Position numbers and translations under genes: made by a program. Under the pieces are notes generated by a model that was not told the origin of the DNA, ran no database searches, and was given only the letters and a program-made list of their open reading frames with translations. A stretch of 64,000 nt of DNA, taken from the NCBI RefSeq assembly GCF_963975415.1, contig NZ_CAXBGN010000001.1:744001-808000 (forward strand), read 5' to 3'. Origin of the DNA: Kriegella sp963975415. GTDB lineage: Bacteria; Bacteroidota; Bacteroidia; Flavobacteriales; Flavobacteriaceae. Of this stretch, positions 53,725-61,956 are shown one piece after another (the first letter of the stretch is position 1; each line of letters opens with the position of its first letter).

Positions 53725-54808
53725 CTTGCAGTATCTTCTTTGCCAAAGGCTTATTTTGTTGAGCTATTACCGGAACGACCCACGCTAACGGAGTTGCCCA
53801 ATACGCACCATTTTGGTAGGTTCCTTTTGCAATGGGTACAAATAAATTATGCCAACCGGCATCACTTCCGGGCAAATGTCTGATTTGTCCGTTCATAAAA
53901 ATTTGATCGGCATTCCGAATCAGGTAATCCGAAATTCTTTCGCTTTGTTCCCCGTTCGTTATTCCGATAGAAACGGCGTAAGCACTTCCCCAAATATCAA
54001 TTTGTTTGCAATCTTTATCAGCGGCCCAGAACATGCCCGACTTTTCGTCTAGCAGCGTGTACATATTTTTTTTGATGTTTTCAGCACGAACTTTGTAAAT
54101 CTCTGGATCTCCAAAATCGTATGTTCTACATAATACTGCCATTTCTTTACAGGCCTTATAATAGAGCAGTGATGAAAACAAAAGGTTGCCAGTCTTCTTT
54201 ACAGTATCGGTAAACCCGTAAACACACTGCGCATTTTCGGGGTCATTGTACACCAAACCACTCGCCGATCGATTTATAAAGTCGAGACCTTTTCGGAGCT
54301 TTTCCTCAACCGAACGAAAAAGAGCCCCATCTTTAAACTGGTTTGCGTAAGAACATACAAGCAGCGCCATAAAAGGCCCGTTGTCCAAAGCATGGTCCGC
54401 CATTGGGTTATTATCCGGACCGGGACTGTAAACGGGCTTTCCATCAATATTCACACGGTCGGGCATACAACCGTCTTCGCGCTGCCCATTGATTAAGTAG
54501 TGAATCGTTGCTCTAATTTCCGCTGGGTCCATTAAATCTCCTGCATATTCGACCATATAGTAAAAATCACGTGTCCAAAGGGCCTTATAATTGCCAACCC
54601 CATCAGGAGTATGCAACCATAGGCCATTGGTACCTTTTACCCGGCACCCTTTTAATTGCTGTAATGTAGCTTGATGCATCCATTGTACTTCTTTCCGTGA
54701 GAGTTTGTAGGGATTATGCCCTTGAGATGCTATTTCTTGAGAAATAGAGTGGTTACAGCTTAGGATCAAAACAATTAGAGAGACCGTTAAGTTTTTTATC
54801 ATTTGCAA
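53612..54808 (-). CDS. Secreted six-hairpin glycosidase-fold protein
   Basis: This protein has 398 residues and a signal peptide with a cysteine near its end (VLILSC), so it may be a lipoprotein. The (alpha/alpha)6 pattern is visible: YKALWTRDFYYMVEYAGDLM, REDGCMPDRVNIDGKPV, NPMADHALDNGPFMALLVCS, KQIDIWGSAYAVSIG, GTYQNGAYWATPLAWVVPVI. This resembles amylo-alpha-1,6-glucosidase or related families, but the exact family is not clear. The C-terminus (NYVASATNVYGLTR) may be altered by a frameshift. Confidence 0.75.
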   Translation of the reverse strand: MQMIKNLTVSLIVLILSCNHSISQEIASQGHNPYKLSRKEVQWMHQATLQQLKGCRVKGTNGLWLHTPDGVGNYKALWTRDFYYMVEYAGDLMDPAEIRATIHYLINGQREDGCMPDRVNIDGKPVYSPGPDNNPMADHALDNGPFMALLVCSYANQFKDGALFRSVEEKLRKGLDFINRSASGLVYNDPENAQCVYGFTDTVKKTGNLLFSSLLYYKACKEMAVLCRTYDFGDPEIYKVRAENIKKNMYTLLDEKSGMFWAADKDCKQIDIWGSAYAVSIGITNGEQSERISDYLIRNADQIFMNGQIRHLPGSDAGWHNLFVPIAKGTYQNGAYWATPLAWVVPVIAQQNKPLAKKILQDVIVDFQHNGINECINSDYKNIPNYVASATNVYGLTR

Positions 54809-54938
54809 GTATTTTGCAGTTTTGATGTTGCTCGTTTTTTACTTAATAGGACATACACTAATTATCTGACGAACAAGCCCGAAACTTATTAATTGGCATT
54901 TAACGCCCTGCCCTAATGGGTGTTGGCAACTGCACTTT

Positions 54939-56726
54939 TTATTCGTCAAGCGGTGTCGTTGCACTTGTTTTTTTAATAAACACCAATGAATCAAATATAT
55001 TCATAAATGGTGTTTGATAAATATCCATATTTGTTTCTTTGCTATAACCAATCAATTTTGTTGGTCCGATAACTGCATCAAGGTTAGACTCCTTTCTCAG
55101 TGCTGTCATATTCAAATAAAAAGCACTTCCATTTAAAGCCAGCACATTTTCCCAAAGATGGTTTTCTGTAGTTTCTAGCGTGGCCTTCTTAAGTTCATCA
55201 GTATACAAATGGTCTCCATTAATGAATTTCTCATCTATAAAAGAATAGCTACCTTCTAGTGTTGAAAACCCAATGGAATGATAAGCCTCTCCGAATTCTT
55301 TTTTTAGATCCCTACCCATGACCCCTATTTCGTTATCTGCAATAATTTGGTTCGAAATATGTGCATTGTGAGCCCACACAATGATTTTATTGCTCTTGTT
55401 TTTTGCAAAAAAAGATATTCTTTCCGCCATTATTTCATCACGACTTTGAAATTGCTTTTTGTTCTTCATGTTTGCGTAGTTGATGTACGTATTTTTTCCA
55501 TTGAATATTATTTCTTCAATCTTTTCGTTCAAATTATTGGTAGCCTTTAAATGACTTTCAACATCTAAAATGTTATTATAGATAGCAGTATTTTTTTTAT
55601 ACTCCTTCTTCAGATTACCAATGGCGATTTTATCAATATTAGATTTTAGTTCTTTCAGAAGTCTGTTTAATTTCTTGTCATTTATATCCTCAACATTATC
55701 AATCAAAACCTCATAAAATACCCAATAAGAGTCGTCACAGCCCTTAAACTTAATATCATTGCGCAAGTAGTTTTCTTTATACCACTGTAAAAACGATTTC
55801 ATTTCTTTAGTCTGGTAAATTGAAAGCAGATGTTTTTTGATCAAGCCATCTAAAGGCTTTTCTAACAGATCTTTATTTAAAAGTTCAATATCATCGTATG
55901 GACTCTCTAACACAAAGAGGTTAAAATCTTTTTCTTCAATCAGTCTCTTCGTGATGATTTCCCTCATCTGATAAAATTCTGATGTGCCATGGGTACTTTC
56001 ACCAATGGCGACAATTTTTTTATTGCCGAGTCTTTCTATTAACGGGTCTAAACTGGTGAACAAACTATCGGCCAACGATAAATTTATAGGTTTTGAATTA
56101 TCTCGAATTGCCGTGTCAAGTTTATCAGCATTATAATCTTTTAAATAATTCTTAGGTGTTTTCTTTAATTCTTGAATGTCTTTACCATCAATAGTAATTT
56201 TAAAATCATCGAACCAAGCTATTCCTTTTCCTGCTAAAATACCACCAACATATATAGATTCGGCACCCACCGGATAGGGTGACATTATAGTATATTCTTT
56301 CCAATCGTTTGTTCCTTTGATTTTCAATTTCTGCATGCTTTCAAATGCCAGTGATTTATTGCTACCACTACCATCAACACGCATCAAAAGTCCAACAAAA
56401 CCCTTTACATTCTCGTACTTTATACGACCACTAAGTCGAATGGTGTCACCCACATAATGCGCAGGAATTTTATAGGTGATACATCCAAACTTGCCCTTTT
56501 GGTCTGACACAACTTTTCCTACGTAATTATTTTCATCGAGTTTTTCACCAGTTAAATTTTCACCATTCAAATTTTCATAATTCCCCCATTTGAACCAACC
56601 TTCAGGCATAAATTCATTTTCGGAATCAAAATCATCAAAGTTTAAATTGTACTTTTCTTGGGCATAAGTCGTAGTATGTAAAACTAAAACTGCTATACCT
56701 ATGCAAGCGGTTTTGAAAAATGTCAT
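54939..56726 (-). CDS. Secreted erythromycin esterase-family protein
   Basis: This protein has 595 residues. The start at 56726 begins the signal peptide (MTFFKTACIGIAVLVLHTTT); the ATG at 56777 would add 17 polar residues. Residues 25-200 look like a carbohydrate-binding-type beta domain (WFKWGNYENLNGENLTGEKL). The esterase domain follows: KKIVAIGESTHGTSEFYQMR, LFVLESPYDDIE, IIVWAHNAHISNQIIADNEI. In the family, Glu and His residues in these blocks are catalytic for macrolide lactone cleavage. Activity on macrolides is not implied; many members act on other lactones. Confidence 0.85.
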   Translation of the reverse strand: MTFFKTACIGIAVLVLHTTTYAQEKYNLNFDDFDSENEFMPEGWFKWGNYENLNGENLTGEKLDENNYVGKVVSDQKGKFGCITYKIPAHYVGDTIRLSGRIKYENVKGFVGLLMRVDGSGSNKSLAFESMQKLKIKGTNDWKEYTIMSPYPVGAESIYVGGILAGKGIAWFDDFKITIDGKDIQELKKTPKNYLKDYNADKLDTAIRDNSKPINLSLADSLFTSLDPLIERLGNKKIVAIGESTHGTSEFYQMREIITKRLIEEKDFNLFVLESPYDDIELLNKDLLEKPLDGLIKKHLLSIYQTKEMKSFLQWYKENYLRNDIKFKGCDDSYWVFYEVLIDNVEDINDKKLNRLLKELKSNIDKIAIGNLKKEYKKNTAIYNNILDVESHLKATNNLNEKIEEIIFNGKNTYINYANMKNKKQFQSRDEIMAERISFFAKNKSNKIIVWAHNAHISNQIIADNEIGVMGRDLKKEFGEAYHSIGFSTLEGSYSFIDEKFINGDHLYTDELKKATLETTENHLWENVLALNGSAFYLNMTALRKESNLDAVIGPTKLIGYSKETNMDIYQTPFMNIFDSLVFIKKTSATTPLDE

Positions 56727-56886
56727 ATTTAAATATTTATTTTTTTTAGAACGGTTCTCAATCTTTGTTGTGCGCATATGACTATCTTGATTCCCATTTG
56801 TGTCAATCTAGCTCGCATTTTGAATTATAATGTTCATATTCAAGACAAATTCTAAACTTGCCGTTAACGGTTTTCGTTTGTTTTTT

Positions 56887-57444
56887 CTATTTTAAATCAT
56901 CTGAGAAATGTCCGTCATGTTTTCCTTTAGAAAACTTTACTGTATTAAAATTCGCTGATTCTCCCTTGGGTATGGTCAAGCTTTTCCATGCATTGCCTTT
57001 TAGCATTCGACCGATATACACTATTTGTCCGATATGGTAAGAGTAATGGGCGAATTGCCTATTAACGGCCTCAACGATTGAATGGCCTTGGTTTCTAATA
57101 AAAATTTTTGTTTTAAAATTTTCTAGGTTTATTGAATCCAATGCTTCAAAAAGGCATTTCCATCCATCATTCCATTTTATAAGAAGTTCTTCTTTGGAAC
57201 GTATTACAGATTCAAACTCCGAATCACGATTCCGCCATTCCTTTTCCCCATCGGAAGTCAGGAAATCGGTCCAACGCGATTTCATATTGCCCGATAAATG
57301 ATTAACAATGATAGCAATTGAGTTTGATTCTTCATTAAACTGCCAAAAAAAATCTCCTTCATCCAATTGATCGAATGTTTTTTCTCCAACAGATTTATAA
57401 TATTCAAATTGCTTTCTAACGCTATTTAGATACCCTAATTCCAT
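56887..57444 (-). CDS. DinB-like (DUF1572) protein
   Basis: This protein has 185 residues from the preferred start at 57444 (MELGYLNSVRKQFEYYK). An upstream ATG at 57504 would add 20 residues that do not fit the family. The DinB-type four-helix bundle has histidines in IAIIVNHLSGNMKSRWTDFL and AVNRQFAHYSYHIGQIVYIG, which form its metal site. Members include thiol transferases; the role here is unknown. Confidence 0.86.
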   Translation of the reverse strand: MELGYLNSVRKQFEYYKSVGEKTFDQLDEGDFFWQFNEESNSIAIIVNHLSGNMKSRWTDFLTSDGEKEWRNRDSEFESVIRSKEELLIKWNDGWKCLFEALDSINLENFKTKIFIRNQGHSIVEAVNRQFAHYSYHIGQIVYIGRMLKGNAWKSLTIPKGESANFNTVKFSKGKHDGHFSDDLK

Positions 57445-57653
57445 ATTTTTTAATTGGCTATAACCTCTCCCCTCAACTGGTCGACCTGCAACCGATGTCA
57501 ACAATAAGTTTTTAGGGTATGCTTAAGTTTCTTCTTTTTCAATGCTATTCCAACACATTCAAGCAAAGGTTATTCGGACGCTATAAAAATACAAAACCCC
57601 GTTTACAAAGTCCCTAATACCCTGGTTTCTTGAGTTGTAGTGCAACAATACCA

Positions 57654-59303
57654 CTACTCATTTATAAATTTAATCGCTCTTTCTAGAATTTCATCGCGAC
57701 CTGCGGCAATCCCCTCAATAGATTTCTTAACTTCTATGTCTATTTTGACCCCTTTTCTTTGGTTTTCGGTACCATCAGGATAAAATATCCCCACACCACT
57801 AAATTGTGTTTTGTAATCGCCAACCATATTAAATATGGTTACATTGCCATTTGCCCCAGAAGTTTGGCTTCCTATCGTAGTAACATTGTCGCCAACCTGT
57901 AAACACATCGCTGTAAATTCACGTTGGCTTTGACAATTCTCATCAACCAATAAAACCACCTTTTTGGTATATTTTAGTTTGTTGTTCGTACCACTTTGAT
58001 AAATTTTACTCCAAATAAATTTACCCGGATAATTCAAATCAGGAAATATGGCCTTGTAAAAGTCTCTTCTTTGAGAGGTAATGTAGCTTGCAAAATGGTA
58101 GGGAGTCTCGCTTGTTGATTTCCTGACATCAACAATTAGGGCTTTTGTATTTTTTAAAGCATCCATTATTTCAGGTACATTCGTTATTGCCCCAATATCG
58201 ACATACCCAATATTACCTTCTAAAATTTTATACTTTTCGGTATCATCTTCATTTTTTTTGTACTTAAAATCTTTATACAAGTACCTTTTTATCGGCTTCG
58301 TATACTTCTTACCGTTTCTTATAACTTCTATGTTCAAAGAATCCGTTGCACCATTAAGTGTATAGTAGGTGGCGTTTAGTCTTTTTCTAGCGCTATTTGA
58401 ACCCATTATATATTTTTCTTCCTCTTGGAATATAGTTTTAATTGCCTTGTTATCGGCCTTTGTAATAATGTCGCCAATTTTCAAATCATTTACTTTTGCC
58501 AATGAATCGTTATAAATTGTGGTAACTACTGCCTTATCATTTATTAACTTAAATGCTACTGGAAGATAATAATGACCAAAATAACGGTACGTTTTTGGCG
58601 TATTAAGCCTGACGTGACCATCGTCAATACTAGCGGCTAATTCTACCATTGCCAAATGATAATCTGTTTCCGATTTTGGGTTTAAAAACTTCGGAACCAT
58701 TTTAACTAAAACTTCGTCCCAAGCCATATCTGTTTGATATTTGGCAGGGAAAAAATATTCTACCATATTCCAATATCGAAATAATGAGAGTAACCTCAAG
58801 TCTGCATCTTCCCAGTTAAACCCTTTATAGTCGATCTCATTGGTAAAATCGGTAATTTTAAGGTTGCGACTGTAATAATCTACATAGTGTTTTTTCCCTT
58901 GATGCCTATTCTCTTCAATGTAGTTAAGCTTCTCAGAGAGCTGCTTTGACAATAGTTGGTTATCCGTTATCCAATCTAAATTGAAATTTTTATAAAAATA
59001 GGTAACGTCTTTTGCTGGTTTGCAATTTTTACATGGTTTAACTTGTCCTAGACTTTCAATCCAATCCAAATAGACTTGCGCTAATTGTTCTTTACTTCTA
59101 GCACTTTTAACTTTTGGTAATATCTCGAAGAGATGTTTGTCCCAATTGAATTTCCCATCGGCCACTTCAGGATGGTAATATTTTAAAAAACCCCAAATCT
59201 TAGCAGTAATTGCAAGTTTTTCCGTTTCGAATGAACTGTTTTGAGCAAAAATTAACTGGACACTAAAAATCAGGGCAATAAGGATTACTATCGTGTTTTT
59301 CAT
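57654..59303 (-). CDS. Secreted S41-family peptidase
   Basis: This protein has 549 residues and a signal peptide (cleavage after LIFAQ). The N-terminal helical region includes WGFLKYYHPEVADGKFNWDK and CKNC. A PDZ-like domain sits near 260-330 (NDLKIGDIITKADNKAIKTI). The tail-specific protease domain has GYVDIGAITNVPEIMDALKN, ALIVDVRKSTSE and SQTSGANGNVTIFNMVGDYK, where the catalytic Ser is expected. It may clean up envelope proteins. It follows the epimerase gene by 37 bp. Confidence 0.87.
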   Translation of the reverse strand: MKNTIVILIALIFSVQLIFAQNSSFETEKLAITAKIWGFLKYYHPEVADGKFNWDKHLFEILPKVKSARSKEQLAQVYLDWIESLGQVKPCKNCKPAKDVTYFYKNFNLDWITDNQLLSKQLSEKLNYIEENRHQGKKHYVDYYSRNLKITDFTNEIDYKGFNWEDADLRLLSLFRYWNMVEYFFPAKYQTDMAWDEVLVKMVPKFLNPKSETDYHLAMVELAASIDDGHVRLNTPKTYRYFGHYYLPVAFKLINDKAVVTTIYNDSLAKVNDLKIGDIITKADNKAIKTIFQEEEKYIMGSNSARKRLNATYYTLNGATDSLNIEVIRNGKKYTKPIKRYLYKDFKYKKNEDDTEKYKILEGNIGYVDIGAITNVPEIMDALKNTKALIVDVRKSTSETPYHFASYITSQRRDFYKAIFPDLNYPGKFIWSKIYQSGTNNKLKYTKKVVLLVDENCQSQREFTAMCLQVGDNVTTIGSQTSGANGNVTIFNMVGDYKTQFSGVGIFYPDGTENQRKGVKIDIEVKKSIEGIAAGRDEILERAIKFINE

Positions 59304-59340
59304 ATTATTTTACAACTATCAAATACTTTTCAGTTTATAT

Positions 59341-60324
59341 TTAAAGCCCTTTATACGCACTTAAAATATTTTCAATCCTTTTAGCTTCATCGGAATCTAT
59401 GATTTTTCTTTCGGGATGATCATCCAACCAACGCAACGTTCTTTTGATACCTTCGGCAAATGGAATGGTCGCTTTAAAGCTAGGTACAAACGTTTTTATC
59501 TTGGTATTATCGAAAATGACACTTTCACCTTTATCGGCCAAAAGTGTACCGGTGTACGAAGGTTCGATTTTACAGATAAAATCGGAAGCGATGTGCACCA
59601 TTTTCGCTTCACGACCCAGGCTTTCGGCCAATATTTTATAAATGGTATTCCAGCTTAAAATTTCATCGGAAGTAATATGAAAGGCATGCCCGATGGCTTG
59701 TGTCAAGCCCAAGAGTCCCACAAAACCTTTCGCCAAATCATCGGCATGGGTGACCGTCCATAACGAAGTGCCATCGCCATGAACGATGATTTCTTGCCCT
59801 TTGAGTATACGATCTGCCGTGTTATAATACCTAAATCCTCCAATAGCAATAGGTATAACTGTATCATAGGTTAAGGAGGGTCGTACGATCGTTATCGGGA
59901 AACCTTCTTCACGATAGGCCTTCATCAAACGATTTTCACATTTAATCTTGTCGTTGGAATAATCCCAAAGCGTATTGTGCAAGGGGGTCGACTCCGTAAT
60001 TACCGGATAAAGCAAGGGCGTTTGGTAACAGGAGGCAGAACTTATAAAAATATACTGTTTTGTTTTGCCCTTAAACAACGAAATATCACGTTCAATATCT
60101 TCTGCTGTAAAAGCAATCCAGTTTACGACAACATCCCAATCATGTTTTTTTAACTCAGTTAATGTATCGGGTTTGGTGATATCACCAAGAATCGTTTTCA
60201 CACCTGACAAGATTGCTTTTGTCTTTCCCCGGTTCAAATGGTATAGGTCGATTCCTTTAGTAATAGCTAAGCGACTTGACGCCATACTTATATTTCCCGT
60301 ACCTCCAACAAATAAAACTTTCAT
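59341..60324 (-). CDS. NAD-dependent epimerase/dehydratase-type protein
   Basis: This protein has 327 residues. The Rossmann start is VLFVGGTGNISMASSRLAIT, with D-W-D-V-V-V-N-W in the second strand region and a Tyr-Lys site in LWDYSNDKIKCENRLM. It is an extended SDR. The fingerprint resembles isoflavone reductase- or CSP41-like members that act on sugar nucleotides or RNA. The substrate is unknown. It is the first gene of a two-gene unit with the peptidase. Confidence 0.87.
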   Translation of the reverse strand: MKVLFVGGTGNISMASSRLAITKGIDLYHLNRGKTKAILSGVKTILGDITKPDTLTELKKHDWDVVVNWIAFTAEDIERDISLFKGKTKQYIFISSASCYQTPLLYPVITESTPLHNTLWDYSNDKIKCENRLMKAYREEGFPITIVRPSLTYDTVIPIAIGGFRYYNTADRILKGQEIIVHGDGTSLWTVTHADDLAKGFVGLLGLTQAIGHAFHITSDEILSWNTIYKILAESLGREAKMVHIASDFICKIEPSYTGTLLADKGESVIFDNTKIKTFVPSFKATIPFAEGIKRTLRWLDDHPERKIIDSDEAKRIENILSAYKGL

Positions 60325-60533
60325 CCTTCCTTATTTTTAAAACCGTTCTACTCCAAAGTTATGACAACTCGAAATAATGAAGTCGTTTTTCATTTATAAT
60401 GTAATTGTAGACGGTAAATGATTGAATACTTCATCACTTATAAAAAGCCAAACCCTTCTTTTCGCTTTAATTTATTTTCATAGTATTCTAAAAATGAGTA
60501 CCTTAAATAGGCACAATCAATACATTCTTCGTC

Positions 60534-60956
60534 ATGGCAACAATTAAATCTTTAAACAAGTGGGCAAATGCCCACACGTATTACCCTCTTGATCTGTTAC
60601 GCGTAGCATTAGGCGTTTTTCTCTTTATGAAAGGAGTTGATTTTATGTCAAACCAGGCGCAACTGGCAGAAGTCATAAAACCCTTTCAGAACATGCCTGG
60701 TGGTATGGGAATTTTACATTATGTAGCCCCGGCCCATTTTGTCGGTGGTTTTTTAATCGTCATCGGTTTATTGACCCGTTGGGCCGTCATTGCCCAATTA
60801 CCTATTTTAATCGGAGCGGTGCTGGTTAACTTTTTGGGAGAAATGAACCTCAACAATTTATTAGTGGCCTCGGTCACATTATTGGTTTGTATCTTCTTTG
60901 TTTTCTATGGGTCTGGCAAACATTCATCGGATTATTATCTGAAAATGCAAAAGTAA
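60534..60956 (+). CDS. DoxX-family membrane protein
   Basis: This protein has 140 residues and four membrane helices: YPLDLLRVALGVFLFMKGVD, ILHYVAPAHFVGGFLIVIGL, RWAVIAQLPILIGAVLVNFL and LLVASVTLLVCIFFVFYG. It belongs to a different DoxX branch from the gene at 50605-50982. The gene stands alone on the plus strand and is convergent with the molybdoenzyme genes, with a long palindrome in between. Confidence 0.88.
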   Translation: MATIKSLNKWANAHTYYPLDLLRVALGVFLFMKGVDFMSNQAQLAEVIKPFQNMPGGMGILHYVAPAHFVGGFLIVIGLLTRWAVIAQLPILIGAVLVNFLGEMNLNNLLVASVTLLVCIFFVFYGSGKHSSDYYLKMQK

Positions 60957-60982
60957 AAAACCGGAAAATCTAGAAGTTCATT

Positions 60983-61117
60983 AAAAAGGTGGATAAAAAG
61001 TCTTGAATTACGTCATTGCGAGGTACGAAGCAATCTTTAAGTTGCCAGTAATCAACACACAGATTACTTCACTGCGTTCGTAATGACTGCTTGTTTCGAC
61101 TTTTTATCCACCTTTTT
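60983..61117. repeat. Nested hairpin element, copy 3, with perfect 20-bp outer arms
   Basis: The outer arms AAAAAGGTGGATAAAAAGTC (60983-61002) and GACTTTTTATCCACCTTTTT (61098-61117) are perfect inverted repeats. They enclose a core like those of copies 1 and 2, but in the opposite orientation (GTCATTGCGAGGTACGAAGC on the left; AGATTACTTCACTGCGTTCG on the right). It fills the spacer between convergent DoxX and CoxM genes and would act as a bidirectional terminator. Confidence 0.8.
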
Positions 61118-61138
61118 ATTTCAAATTCTATTCGACAG

Positions 61139-61939
61139 TTACGCTTCCAGCCCTCTCTTCACAAAGACCTTGGCCAAGTGTGATCGATACGCTTCGTCGG
61201 CAAAATGGTCACTCATTACCGCTACCCCATCAACGGCATGTTCGGCAGCACTACTATCGCCGTTATAGGCTTCCTCGACTTTTGTGGCTCTATATGGAGT
61301 GTCGGCTACTCCCGTAACGCCAACCTTAACCCCGCTACCATCAAAAACGACCGCTACCCCCACGACTGCAAATCGTGATGCGGACTGGTAAAATTTGTGA
61401 TAATTGCCATGTGCGATTTTCGGAAAGCGAACAGCAGTAATAATTTCGTCATCTTCTAGTGCCGTGGTAAAAATACCCAGAAAGAAATCGGTGGCCGCAA
61501 TTGTTCTACTCCCATTTTTTCCTTCTACGATGATTGTGGCATCACAGGCAAGCACCGTAGCGGGATAATCGGCCGAGGGGTCGGCATGGGCCAAACTTCC
61601 ACCAATAGTGCCTTTATTTCGTACCTGTACATCTCCAATGGTTGCTGCGGTCTGTTTTAAGATATTTACATTTTTGTAAATTATCTCAGAATTTAGAATC
61701 TGTTGATGGGTACAATTGGCACCAATAACAACGGCATCACCCTCTTCGGTAATGACATCCATTCCCGGAATGCCCCCGATATCGATGACCACTTCAGGCC
61801 GGTTCAACCGCAATTTCATGGCAGGAATCAAACTGTGGCCTCCTGATAAAATTTTTGCATCAAAACCGTGCTCGTCCAACAAACTAACGGCCTCATTGAC
61901 CGAAGTTGCTTTTATATAATTAAATTTAGATGGTATCAT
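61139..61939 (-). CDS. coxM: FAD-binding medium subunit of a CoxL-type molybdoenzyme (CoxM)
   Basis: This protein has 266 residues. FAD-binding blocks are AKILSGGHSLIPAMKLRLNR and TIGGSLAHADPSADYPATVL, typical of the medium subunit of xanthine dehydrogenase-family enzymes. It passes electrons between the 2Fe-2S subunit and the acceptor. It follows the CoxL-type gene by 17 bp on the same transcript. The 2Fe-2S (CoxS) gene is not visible and is expected beyond the right edge. Confidence 0.9.
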   Translation of the reverse strand: MIPSKFNYIKATSVNEAVSLLDEHGFDAKILSGGHSLIPAMKLRLNRPEVVIDIGGIPGMDVITEEGDAVVIGANCTHQQILNSEIIYKNVNILKQTAATIGDVQVRNKGTIGGSLAHADPSADYPATVLACDATIIVEGKNGSRTIAATDFFLGIFTTALEDDEIITAVRFPKIAHGNYHKFYQSASRFAVVGVAVVFDGSGVKVGVTGVADTPYRATKVEEAYNGDSSAAEHAVDGVAVMSDHFADEAYRSHLAKVFVKRGLEA

Positions 61940-61956
61940 TTCTTCAGATTTTTATT

